Shown: positions 1 to 5,801, counted from the first letter of the stretch. The stretch is DNA of 5,801 nt from an uncultured Saprospiraceae bacterium (GCA_937959095.1 CALGLY010000576.1:1-5801); one strand, 5' to 3'. Numbers and translations: made by a program. Notes: generated by a model from the sequence alone, not told the origin.

Positions 1-1257
1 ATCTTTGCTTGCAAGAGCGAGGCTTTATCGGATAAAATACAGGATACTAATATCGTATTACAGCATACAGAAAAGATTGATGCCGTAATAGATAAATTCA
101 TTGAAGAAGAGCTTTATCCTTTTGTATATGTACGCTTAGAAAATGTAGATGGCACTGCCATTTATGAACATAGTGCCGTCAATAAAAGACTTATACCCGA
201 CCTGAAAATTGATAAAGATACTTGGATTCGGATTTGGTCGATGAGTAAAATCGTGACAATAGCCACGACTTTAGATTTGGTAGAAGAGGGATTGCTAAAG
301 CTCGATGATCCTGTAACGAAGTATATTCCAGAATTCAAAGATTTGAAAGTAGCCGTCACGGAAGATGGACGAAATTTAAGCGATTTGGAAGGTGATGATC
401 GAGTCTTAGGTTGTGCTTATACGCTCGTGCCAATGGATACCGAAATGACCGTTTTGCATTTATTGAATCATCAAGCAGGCTTTTATTATGCACTCACGGG
501 CTTTGAGTGTCTCGATTCGTTGGCAGGAAGTAAAAATTTACCCCTTTCCCAAAATAGCAAAGAATTTATTGATAGAATGGCTACGCTTCCATTAATCCAA
601 CAACCTGGATCGAATGATTTTTATGGTACAAATACCACAATACTCGGTTTTGTGGCAGAACGCGCTAGTGGTAAAACGTTAAAACAACTAGTAAAGGAAC
701 GTGTTACGAAACCTATGCAAATAAAAGGCTTGCAATATGGTTTAGCCGATTTGGAACAATTGCCTCCGAGCATATCAGGAGCGGATACTGTGCTGCGAGT
801 AGCAAAAGACGGCGAACTCGATATTTTTGGACCCTCTTTTCCAATTTATGAGCCTTCGCATACTTTGTATCTTGGTGGTGAAGGGATGGTCGCTACCGCG
901 GATGGCTATGCCGATTTTGTGCGAATGCTCGTAGCACATGGCGAACTCAATGGACATCGTTTCCTAGATAAAACAACAGTAGAAGATATTTACGCACCTC
1001 ATTCGCAATTGGATAGCCCTTATGGCTACAATGGCTATAATCTTTGGGTTGCAGGGGATTCCATTCGTATACACAGGACTGGTGAGAAAGGAATTTGGAT
1101 AGGTGGCGGCTACGAAGGCACGCACTTTTGGGCTGATCCGAAACGAAAATTTGTGGGTGTCATTATGTCTCAAATGTGGGGAACACAGGTTGAAGGCTAT
1201 GAGCGAGATAATGAAATACGAGCTGCCATTTATGAGCAACTTTGGGCGCAGGATTAA
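1..1257 (+). CDS. Serine hydrolase, class C beta-lactamase / EstB esterase-like, probable lipoprotein (5' partial)
   Basis: The reading frame is open from the window edge to TAA at 1255-1257, giving 418 visible residues; the true start lies upstream. The nucleophile motif SxxK reads SMSK at residues 80-83, so the catalytic Ser codon (238-240) sits just before the first ATG at 241, and that ATG cannot be the start. It is followed by the typical EEGLLKLDDPVTKYIPEF segment. The catalytic Tyr is probably Tyr208 in FYGTNTTILGFVAER, spaced as in EstB-type family VIII esterases. The third motif near residues 366-370 reads WIGGG, followed by HFWADP, in place of the beta-lactamase KTG. At the edge, IFAC followed by a polar stretch resembles the end of a lipoprotein signal peptide with Cys4 as the lipidated residue. 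By family it should cleave esters, amides or D-amino-acid peptides in the periplasm or at the outer membrane; the substrate cannot be told. Fold assignment is firm, lipoprotein status moderate. Confidence 0.92.
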   Translation: MFACKSEALSDKIQDTNIVLQHTEKIDAVIDKFIEEELYPFVYVRLENVDGTAIYEHSAVNKRLIPDLKIDKDTWIRIWSMSKIVTIATTLDLVEEGLLKLDDPVTKYIPEFKDLKVAVTEDGRNLSDLEGDDRVLGCAYTLVPMDTEMTVLHLLNHQAGFYYALTGFECLDSLAGSKNLPLSQNSKEFIDRMATLPLIQQPGSNDFYGTNTTILGFVAERASGKTLKQLVKERVTKPMQIKGLQYGLADLEQLPPSISGADTVLRVAKDGELDIFGPSFPIYEPSHTLYLGGEGMVATADGYADFVRMLVAHGELNGHRFLDKTTVEDIYAPHSQLDSPYGYNGYNLWVAGDSIRIHRTGEKGIWIGGGYEGTHFWADPKRKFVGVIMSQMWGTQVEGYERDNEIRAAIYEQLWAQD

Positions 1258-1485
1258 TTAATTATTAATTTTTCTATTTGAATTTTACCCTCATTTTCTA
1301 TTTGCACACGGTAAATCCCCTTTGATAAATCTGAAATATCTATTTGATAAAAGAGACTATTTATAGACTCTTGCATTCAACCCACAAATACAACTCTTTG
1401 TAGGTGTAAAATTAGATTGAATAAAAATATAATCTGAGCTCGGATTTGGAAAAACATAAAAATCGTATTGGATGCTTGAGACTGT
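1254..1485 (-). pseudogene. Orphan T9SS type A C-terminal sorting domain remnant, frameshifted
   Basis: Two minus-strand frames together spell one type IX secretion sorting domain. The upstream part (1485 down to a TAG at 1357-1359) contains QYDFYVFPNPSSDYIFIQSN, the usual Y-PNPSSD opening of the domain. The downstream part, in the next frame, reads ESINSLFYQIDISDLSKG followed by IYRVQIENEG and ends KLIIN with TAA at 1254-1256, the usual DLSKGIY...KLIIN ending. The switch falls near 1367-1376 and implies a small indel. TGA at 1486-1488 and TAA just upstream close the frame, so no passenger domain is attached and no start is available. In intact proteins this roughly 70-90 residue tail directs Sec-exported cargo through the T9SS outer-membrane translocon. 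Here it is best read as the relic of a secreted-protein gene. A sequencing indel could explain the frameshift but not the missing N-terminal part. Confidence 0.8.
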
Positions 1486-1495
1486 TCATTAAACT

Positions 1496-2296
1496 TTAAT
1501 TACTTAAGCGTTCTGCCTTTTTCATAAGAAGACTTTCAACTACTTCTAATTTTTCTTTGAGAAAGGAATATTTTTCTAAATTAATACTGTTGATTGTTTG
1601 TCTTGCTAACTGATTCTTTTCTTCTGTATAATCACGATCCCAAAATAAATAATCTAAAATGTACAACTTAGCCCATATTGCTAAATTAGCTTTAGGATAA
1701 CGATCTACTAAATGGATTGCCTCTTTAAGATAATCAGGAAATGTGCCATAATTAAAAACAAAGGCTGGATGTTGGTGTGCTTGTAAATATTTAACAAATT
1801 TTTTGTCTTGTTTTCGAGGATGAGGAATTGTAAATTCACATACGTTTGAAGTTCCAAGTAACTTTTCTGAACGCCCAAAAAACCATACTTGAAACTCATA
1901 GCTTTTATCTTCTTGAAACCACCAATAATACATCCTATCTTCTCTTGTCAATTGAATAAAATATCTAGCGTTTATAAATAACGTTTCTACTATAGGACGT
2001 CCATAAAATTCAGCATCGTAACTAGAACTTACTAAGTTCTGGTATTTTAATCGTGAGGTAATTAACTTTGTCCAATCTTTGCTTCCTTTTTCTCTCATCA
2101 TTACTCGTAAACCAATATTGGTATTGTAGACAAAATTTTCTGGAATAGAAACTTGAACAACCATTGGTTCCATATACCCTATACGTTCCATAGCAATTTG
2201 GGCATAAATAGATAGTTTTTCTTGATTATCACTTTGTGCTAGACAAAGTGTTCCGTATAAGCAAAAAATACTTAATAAAACATGACTTGATTTCAT
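1496..2296 (-). CDS. Exported protein of unknown function with N-terminal beta-rich and C-terminal helical region
   Basis: I do not recognise a named family. The chosen ATG at 2294-2296 gives 266 residues and begins a clear signal peptide: MKSSH, then the hydrophobic VLLSIFCLYGTLCL, with probable cleavage at LCLA|QSDN (after residue 20). A TTG 51 bp upstream is in frame, but it would spoil the signal peptide and falls inside the putative promoter. The mature part starts with about 140 residues of alternating strand-like segments (MVVQVSIPENFVYNTNIGLR ... YEFQVWFFGRSEKLLGTSNV), suggestive of an Ig-like fold. About 100 residues with helical character follow (KFVKYLQAH, LKEAIHLVDRYPKANLAIWA), of a kind seen in other uncharacterised Bacteroidota exported proteins. 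No catalytic motif is visible. The gene is AT-rich: one hand-counted 60-base line is 30% GC, against 43% for a line in truA. An orphan T9SS tail begins about 10 bp after its stop, out of frame. Likely periplasmic or surface-exposed. Confidence 0.75.
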   Translation of the reverse strand: MKSSHVLLSIFCLYGTLCLAQSDNQEKLSIYAQIAMERIGYMEPMVVQVSIPENFVYNTNIGLRVMMREKGSKDWTKLITSRLKYQNLVSSSYDAEFYGRPIVETLFINARYFIQLTREDRMYYWWFQEDKSYEFQVWFFGRSEKLLGTSNVCEFTIPHPRKQDKKFVKYLQAHQHPAFVFNYGTFPDYLKEAIHLVDRYPKANLAIWAKLYILDYLFWDRDYTEEKNQLARQTINSINLEKYSFLKEKLEVVESLLMKKAERLSN

Positions 2297-2344
2297 AATA
2301 TAAAGCCCTAATCTTTGATTTAAAATAGATTTTATTATAACTAG

Positions 2345-2375
2345 CAAAAGTTATTTGTCATTAGTAGCTACAAAA
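2345..2375 (-). promoter_or_regulatory. Possible Bacteroidota-type promoter for the exported-protein gene
   Basis: On the minus strand TTTTG (2371-2375) is followed after 17 bases by TAACTTTTG (2345-2353). This resembles the Bacteroidota primary-sigma consensus TTG / TAnnTTTG, with one extra T in the -7 element. It would start transcription near 2338, leaving a leader of about 40 bases before the ATG at 2296. The position supports the ATG over the upstream TTG start. This is a pattern match in AT-rich DNA, so it is tentative. Confidence 0.35.
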
Positions 2376-2515
2376 TTTACAATTCATCTGGACTAGAAAA
2401 GTGTCTGTTGGCATCCAACTATGGAAGTGAATAGAACGTTCCTTATTTTGGTATTGATAAGTGCAAAAAGATATAAGGATTTTTCATGGATTCAGTATTA
2501 AGGTGCAATAGAAAT

Positions 2516-3559
2516 CTACTCCAACTCCAACAACAAATTAACCGCGTAGGTATTCGGATTATTATCAATATCTAAGTCATAATGCTCTGGATAAAGTAAC
2601 TCTAGGCGACGACGCACATTGACGAGTCCAATGCCGCCACTTCGTCGGTTGGGGTCTTTGGGTAGGGCAGGGGCTTTACTATTTTCTATGAAAAATTGTA
2701 CATTTTGCTCATCTACACTCAATTGAATATTCACGAAACCCTGTGTAAGATGATGATTTAGTCCGTGCTTGAAGCTATTCTCCAAGAAGGGCGTGAACAT
2801 CAAAGGCGCGACTTGTTGTTCGCCCACTAAACCACTTACCTCAAAATTAATCTCTACTTTTTTGCCTTGTCGCAGGCGTTCCAAATCGAGATAATTACGA
2901 ATATAGCTTACTTCTTTCTTGAGCGGAACGCGCTTTTCATTGCATTCATAAAGCATATAGCGCATCATCTCCGAGAGCTTAATGACGATTTCAGGGGCGC
3001 GGTCATCTTTCTTTAGCGTGAGGGCGTAGAGGTTGTTGAGGGTATTAAATAAAAAATGCGGATTGACTTGTGATTTCAAAAACCGAAGCTCCGATTGCAT
3101 CGTTTGACGTTGCAATTCTTGGCGTTCTCTGGTGTGTTTTAGCCAGTCATTTATAATCTTGACGACCGTAGAAACACTTGCAATCAAGAAAATAGAAATG
3201 AAACTCAAAAAGAGCATTTGCGGCCAAGGCGTATCCAGGATATCGAAGAGTAAAAACAAGGCAAGCGCACGCAGCGGCGTGATGATAATACATGCCAAAA
3301 CGAATAGGGCAGAGTAGGTTAGGAATTTATTTTTGGTTAAGAAATTGGGAATTAAATAGTAAAGATTGAAGTAAACAATTCCTGCAATAAAGAGCAAACT
3401 CGTGATTTGAATCGCTAAAGCTTCTATAAAACTACTCGATGGTTGCCCAATAAATAACGAAATGATCAATACGAACAGCCAAATAATCGAATGGGATACG
3501 ATCCGATTCGTGAAAAAGGTATAAAGCTGCTTGATGATATGTTGTCTATTTATTGCCAC
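2516..3559 (-). CDS. LytS/YehU-family sensor histidine kinase (four TM helices, His_kinase + HATPase)
   Basis: This is a 347-residue membrane kinase. Four hydrophobic segments lie at about residues 20-38, 45-70, 80-106 and 112-135, followed by a short charged linker (KHTRERQELQRQ). The His_kinase domain has the phospho-acceptor block LKSQVNPHFLFNTLNNLYAL with His168, then LSEMMRYML and KKEVSYIRNYLDLERLR. The ATP-binding part shows the N box PFLENSFKHG (258-266) and the G box GGIGLVNVRRRLELLYP (308 on). No periplasmic sensor domain is visible, so the signal is probably sensed in or near the membrane. The start is GTG at 3557-3559; the next in-frame Met is residue 115 and would delete most of the membrane helices, while a stop lies a short way upstream. 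Kinases of this family normally phosphorylate a LytTR-type response regulator, often encoded next door, but none is adjacent here. The gene lies 84 bp after truA on the same strand. Confidence 0.93.
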   Translation of the reverse strand: MAINRQHIIKQLYTFFTNRIVSHSIIWLFVLIISLFIGQPSSSFIEALAIQITSLLFIAGIVYFNLYYLIPNFLTKNKFLTYSALFVLACIIITPLRALALFLLFDILDTPWPQMLFLSFISIFLIASVSTVVKIINDWLKHTRERQELQRQTMQSELRFLKSQVNPHFLFNTLNNLYALTLKKDDRAPEIVIKLSEMMRYMLYECNEKRVPLKKEVSYIRNYLDLERLRQGKKVEINFEVSGLVGEQQVAPLMFTPFLENSFKHGLNHHLTQGFVNIQLSVDEQNVQFFIENSKAPALPKDPNRRSGGIGLVNVRRRLELLYPEHYDLDIDNNPNTYAVNLLLELE

Positions 3560-3643
3560 AACACGAAGGTACGGAAAGGAATAGTTGAAAGGAATAATTA
3601 GGTCTATTTTCTATGCGATATAAGACGAACAAATAAGAGGAAT

Positions 3644-4393
3644 CTACGAAACTTCAAAAGGATACTCCACTTTACTCAAAAACAAGCCTTGTGCTGGTAC
3701 ACTCCAATTTCTAGGTAGGCGTGTTTGCGTCTCTAAGGCGTTTTGGACATCCGCTAACTGTAGTTTCTCAAGGCTTACTTCTATGCACATCCCGACTATA
3801 AGGCGCACCATGCCGCGCAAAAAGCGATTGGCTTCCACATGAAATAACAACCGATGTTGGTCAGGTTGAAATTCCCATTCTGCACGGTACATTTTGCAAA
3901 GCATCGTTTTGGCATCGCTATTGGTTTTGCAGAATGGAAAGAAGGCATCGTATTGGAGCAACAATTGCGCAGCTGCCTGCAATTTTTCGTGATCTAGTTG
4001 GTCGAAAAACGGGATATGATAAGCGGTTTCTTCCGCAAATGGATTCTTGCGACTAGCCAGATAATAGGTATACGCCCGTCGTTGAGCGTCGAAGCGCGTG
4101 TGTGCGTCTGCCGCGACCTGCTTGATGCTATAAAAAGCAATATCCTTCGGCAAAAAGCGATTCAATCGCACTACAAATCGCTCATGAAATGTTCCCTCAT
4201 AATCAAAATGAATAAAATACTGACTCGCATGAACCCCCGTATCCGTGCGTCCGCAACCTATAATTTCAATAGGTGTTTGCAAGAGTGTGCTTAGTGCTTC
4301 TTCTATGATTTGTTGTACGCTGGATGCGTTTAGTTGCCGCTGCCAACCACTATAGTTTGTTCCCTTATAAGCGAGTTCTGCAAAGTAGCGCAT
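3644..4393 (-). CDS. truA: tRNA pseudouridine(38-40) synthase TruA
   Basis: This complete 249-residue protein converts uridine to pseudouridine at positions 38-40 of the tRNA anticodon arm, in the cytoplasm. The N-terminus RYFAELAYKGTNYSGWQRQ is the family signature opening. The catalytic Asp is Asp51 in GCGRTDTGVHA (46-56). Further conserved blocks are HTRFDAQRRAYTYYL (98-112), NRFLRGMVRLIVG (189-201) and the closing VPAQGLFLSKVEYP (232-245). Length is normal for bacterial TruA. ATG at 4391-4393 begins exactly at the conserved N-terminal strand, and a repeat-rich leader lies directly upstream. Gaps are 121 bp to the preceding SDR gene and 84 bp to the kinase gene that follows, so co-transcription with the kinase is possible but not shown. 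No key residue appears to be missing. Confidence 0.97.
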   Translation of the reverse strand: MRYFAELAYKGTNYSGWQRQLNASSVQQIIEEALSTLLQTPIEIIGCGRTDTGVHASQYFIHFDYEGTFHERFVVRLNRFLPKDIAFYSIKQVAADAHTRFDAQRRAYTYYLASRKNPFAEETAYHIPFFDQLDHEKLQAAAQLLLQYDAFFPFCKTNSDAKTMLCKMYRAEWEFQPDQHRLLFHVEANRFLRGMVRLIVGMCIEVSLEKLQLADVQNALETQTRLPRNWSVPAQGLFLSKVEYPFEVS

Positions 4394-4400
4394 TGTTGTA

Positions 4401-4430
4401 GATATGAGATATGAGATATGAGATATGAGA
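4401..4430. repeat. Tandem repeat, 7-bp unit GATATGA, about 4.3 copies
   Basis: Four perfect head-to-tail copies of GATATGA (4401-4428) plus GA lie 8 bp upstream of the truA start codon, inside its leader. On the truA-sense strand the unit reads TCATATC. The last 10 bases also form one arm of the hairpin that follows. Such 7-mers can change copy number by slippage, which here would alter leader length without touching the coding frame. Confidence 0.9.
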
Positions 4431-4494
4431 TTTTCTGTAGAGTCAAATAGTGTCTCACACCTGCCCGTTCGCGGAGCAGGCGGGTCTCATATCT
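4421..4494. repeat. REP-like composite hairpin between the SDR gene and truA
   Basis: The outer arms AGATATGAGA (4421-4430) and TCTCATATCT (4485-4494) are perfect 10-bp reverse complements. Nested inside is a GC-rich hairpin at 4460-4480: CCTGCCCG, loop TTCG, then CGG, a bulged A and GCAGG. ACCTGCC and GGCGGGT (ending at 4485) offer an alternative pairing. The GC-rich core stands out against the surrounding AT-rich DNA. Together with the tandem repeat the element fills most of the 121-bp gap between SDR stop and truA start. It lacks a strong T-tract on either strand, so an intrinsic terminator is not well supported. A dispersed palindromic repeat or mRNA-stability element is more likely. Confidence 0.7.
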
Positions 4495-4514
4495 TACAGT
4501 CCCGCGTCTATTGT

Positions 4515-5117
4515 TTAATCATAAATTCTAATAATTTCTCCATTGCCGCGCCCTTCGATGCTGCGGATGTAGCCATTCACCATTTTTGGCATAGAAATAA
4601 CGGTATGTCCAGGGAAATAGTCGGTATATTTTTCTGCTGCATCTGCTACCAAACCAGAAGACACGACATTGAGTCGAATATTTCTCAACTCCAAGGCTGT
4701 TGCCATTACGAAACTATGAATCGCGCCATTTACCATTGCTGCACTCGCTGTCTTCGGTACAGGATCATCTGCCAAAACACCCGTTGTGAGGGTTATAGAA
4801 CCGCCATCATTTAGGTAATGCTGCCCGATACGAACGAGGTTTACTTGCCCCATCAATTTACTACGAATACCGATGTAGTAATCTTCTTCTGTTAGCTCAT
4901 TGAATACCGCCCATTTCGCTTCGCCTGCTGCACATACGATGGCATCAACTTTGCCTATTTTCTCAAATAAGGCTTTTATCGAAGCTGTATCCGCAATGTC
5001 TGCTATGGCATCGCCTTTGCTACGTCCTACACAGATTACTTCGTAGTTCTTGTTTTCGAAGTGTTCCGTTACTCTTCGTCCGATGGTGCCGTGACCGCCT
5101 ATGATGACTATTTTCAT
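4515..5117 (-). CDS. Short SDR-fold protein lacking the YxxxK catalytic pair (Lin1944-like)
   Basis: This 200-residue Rossmann protein belongs to the short-chain dehydrogenase/reductase superfamily. The cofactor loop is GGHGTIG (7-13) after the first strand MKIVII; Arg32 in VGRS after the second strand suggests NADPH. CAAG (62-65) stands in for the usual NNAG. GGSITLTTGVL (105-115) occupies the catalytic-Ser strand and LRNIRLNVVSSGLV (144-157) the R-[VL]-N-x-[VI]-x-P-G region. Where classical SDRs have YxxxK, the aligned segment SAAMVNGAIHSF puts Ala126 for Tyr and Asn130 for Lys. As I recall, the Lin1944-like SDR subgroup is described the same way, with a glycine-rich motif but no typical active-site residues. 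Function is therefore unknown; it may bind nucleotide without classical SDR chemistry. ATG at 5115-5117 is chosen because the Rossmann strand starts there; an in-frame TTG at 5234 would translate the upstream inverted repeat. It lies 130 bp after hemF. Confidence 0.9.
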   Translation of the reverse strand: MKIVIIGGHGTIGRRVTEHFENKNYEVICVGRSKGDAIADIADTASIKALFEKIGKVDAIVCAAGEAKWAVFNELTEEDYYIGIRSKLMGQVNLVRIGQHYLNDGGSITLTTGVLADDPVPKTASAAMVNGAIHSFVMATALELRNIRLNVVSSGLVADAAEKYTDYFPGHTVISMPKMVNGYIRSIEGRGNGEIIRIYD

Positions 5118-5150
5118 GTTGTTATTATTATTTATTTCAATGTGGATTTC

Positions 5151-5231
5151 TAAAAACCATATAAGGCATATAAGAACATATAAGTAGCACTTTGTCGTGT
5201 TTTTATATGACCTTATATGCCTTATATGGTT
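5151..5231 (-). terminator. Long AT-rich hairpin downstream of hemF, possible intrinsic terminator
   Basis: Arms 5155-5174 and 5212-5231 are perfect 20-bp reverse complements. A second 7-bp stem (CATATAA 5177-5183 with TTATATG 5203-5209) and a short CAC/GTG pairing extend it to a small loop around TTTGTC. On the minus strand the hairpin begins 16 bp after the hemF stop codon and runs into GGTTTTTAG, so it could end the hemF transcript or protect its 3' end. The stem is AT-rich and the T-tract short, so termination strength is uncertain. Confidence 0.45.
5158..5228. repeat. Six CATATAAG units, three direct and three inverted
   Basis: CATATAAG occurs at 5158-5165, 5167-5174 and 5177-5184. Its reverse complement CTTATATG occurs at 5212-5219 and 5221-5228, with a near copy TTTATATG at 5202-5209. 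Spacing within each half is 9-10 bp, close to one helical turn. The arrangement is both a palindrome and a mini-array, so it could be a protein-binding array as well as an RNA hairpin. Confidence 0.85.
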
Positions 5232-5247
5232 CAAATATCAATAACTA

Positions 5248-5801
5248 CTATACCCACTCAATCCCTTTCTTCAAAAAGCTCAAGGTCTCCGCCTCTTTAC
5301 TCCCTTCTTCCGCCCGAAAATCATAGACCCAATTTGCTTGGGGCGGCATACTCATTAAGATAGATTCGGTGCGTCCATTGGTCTCCAAGCCAAATTTAGT
5401 ACCTCTGTCCCACACCAAATTAAACTCCACATAGCGACCACGCCGAAGCAGTTGCCATTTTTTTTCTTGCTCGGTGAAGGCTAGATTTTTATTTTTCTCC
5501 ATGAGATGCAGATAAATAGGTGCAAAGGCTTCGCCTACATCTTGTACAAATTCAAAACGACTTTCCTTCGTGAAGCCTTTTTGTCCTGCTAATTTATCAA
5601 AGAAAATGCCGCCTATGCCACGTGTTTCTTGCCGATGTTTGATATAAAAATAGTCATCTGCCCACGTTTTGAATATGGGATAATAGGCTTCGTAATGCTT
5701 ATCACAAACCGTTTTCAGGGATTGATGGAAAAAGACCGCATCTTCTTTCACGACGTAATGCGGAGTCAAATCAATGCCGCCGCCAAACCACCATGTACCA
5801 T
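5248..5801 (-). CDS. hemF: Oxygen-dependent coproporphyrinogen III oxidase HemF (5' partial, C-terminal part)
   Basis: HemF uses O2 to decarboxylate two propionate groups of coproporphyrinogen III, giving protoporphyrinogen IX in cytoplasmic heme synthesis. The frame is open to the window edge, where it reads GTWWFGGGIDLTPHY, the hallmark HemF motif. A TTG at 5767-5769 is in frame but lies inside that motif, so it is not the start. About 183 residues are visible, roughly the last 60% of a usual ~300-residue protein. Further conserved blocks follow in order: ADDYFYIKHRQETRGIGGIF, then FFDKL, then RRGRYVEFNLVWDRGTKFGL, then ETNGRTESILMSMPP, ending FLKKGIEWV. No disruption is seen in the visible part. 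The gene is followed on the same strand by a long hairpin and the SDR gene. HemF rather than an oxygen-independent HemN alone indicates aerobic heme synthesis. Confidence 0.97.
   Translation of the reverse strand, partial: GTWWFGGGIDLTPHYVVKEDAVFFHQSLKTVCDKHYEAYYPIFKTWADDYFYIKHRQETRGIGGIFFDKLAGQKGFTKESRFEFVQDVGEAFAPIYLHLMEKNKNLAFTEQEKKWQLLRRGRYVEFNLVWDRGTKFGLETNGRTESILMSMPPQANWVYDFRAEEGSKEAETLSFLKKGIEWV

Noticed and set aside
1251..1273. AT-only palindrome plus T-run after the hydrolase stop as a terminator
   Set aside because: ATTAAT/ATTAAT pairing followed by TTTTT is weak, and the same bases are the end of the T9SS tail coding remnant.
2297..2347. In-frame TTG start at 2345-2347 extending the exported protein by 17 residues
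   Set aside because: It would bury the signal peptide behind MLVIIKSILNQRLGLYI and place the start inside the promoter-like sequence; the ATG at 2296 gives a normal signal peptide.
2407..2419. Small palindrome GTTGG-CAT-CCAAC
   Set aside because: A 5-bp stem with a 3-base loop is common by chance and has no T-tract or partner sites.
2421..2501. 26-codon + strand frame starting ATG GAA GTG in the gap between kinase and exported-protein genes
   Set aside because: Too short, no recognisable homology or start signal, and in AT-rich non-coding DNA; could be a relic but nothing supports it.
3998..4294. 98-codon + strand open frame opposite truA
   Set aside because: It lies wholly inside truA, which has strong family motifs; no independent support.
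4425..4814. 129-codon + strand open frame opposite the SDR gene
   Set aside because: It overlaps the repeat element and the well-supported SDR coding region on the other strand, is Cys/His/Arg-rich with no recognisable domain, and behaves like a shadow frame.
5118..5234. 39-residue N-terminal extension of the SDR protein from TTG at 5234, with a hydrophobic stretch
   Set aside because: It is a translation of the CATATAAG inverted repeat and an AT-rich leader (ending in five Asn). The Rossmann fold starts naturally at the ATG at 5117.
5233..5245. GATATTTG upstream of the SDR gene as a Bacteroidota -7 box
   Set aside because: It does not fit TAnnTTTG (TA is two bases out of place) and no convincing -33 TTG at proper spacing was found.
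5767..5769. TTG as the start of hemF
   Set aside because: The codon lies within the conserved GGGIDLTPHY motif and the frame continues to the window edge.

Overview
The window looks like an ordinary chromosomal stretch from an aerobic member of the Bacteroidota. The signs are a type IX secretion (T9SS) C-terminal sorting-domain remnant, a LytS-type four-helix sensor kinase, a possible Bacteroidota promoter (TTG / TAnnTTTG-like), moderately AT-rich coding sequence, and few clear Shine-Dalgarno sites. HemF, the oxygen-dependent coproporphyrinogen oxidase, points to an aerobic lifestyle. The exact lineage cannot be fixed from this sequence.

Layout. On the + strand, 1-1257 is the 3' part of a serine hydrolase of the class C beta-lactamase/EstB esterase type, probably a lipoprotein. 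Its 5' end is outside the window. Everything else is on the - strand and converges on it. Reading in transcription order from the right edge: hemF (5248-5801, 5' end cut off); a 20-bp perfect inverted repeat built from CATATAAG units (5155-5231); a short SDR-fold protein lacking the usual catalytic Tyr/Lys (4515-5117); a REP-like hairpin with a GATATGA tandem repeat (4401-4494); truA (3644-4393); a LytS/YehU-family histidine kinase (2516-3559); a possible promoter (2345-2375); an exported protein of unknown function (1496-2296); and a frameshifted orphan T9SS sorting-domain fragment (1254-1485). The stop codon of that fragment overlaps the stop of the hydrolase on the other strand.

How the genes relate. 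hemF, the SDR gene, truA and the kinase gene are co-oriented with gaps of 84-130 bp. They may be read as one loose transcription unit or as several short ones broken by the hairpins. Their functions (heme synthesis, an unknown SDR role, tRNA modification, signalling) do not form an obvious pathway. The kinase has no LytTR response-regulator gene beside it.

No new multi-gene system is evident. The items most worth a second look are the two intergenic repeat elements with similar ATATRAG units, the orphan T9SS tail, and the catalytic-residue loss in the SDR protein. Several apparent first start codons are wrong by sequence logic, and the entries say which start is supported.
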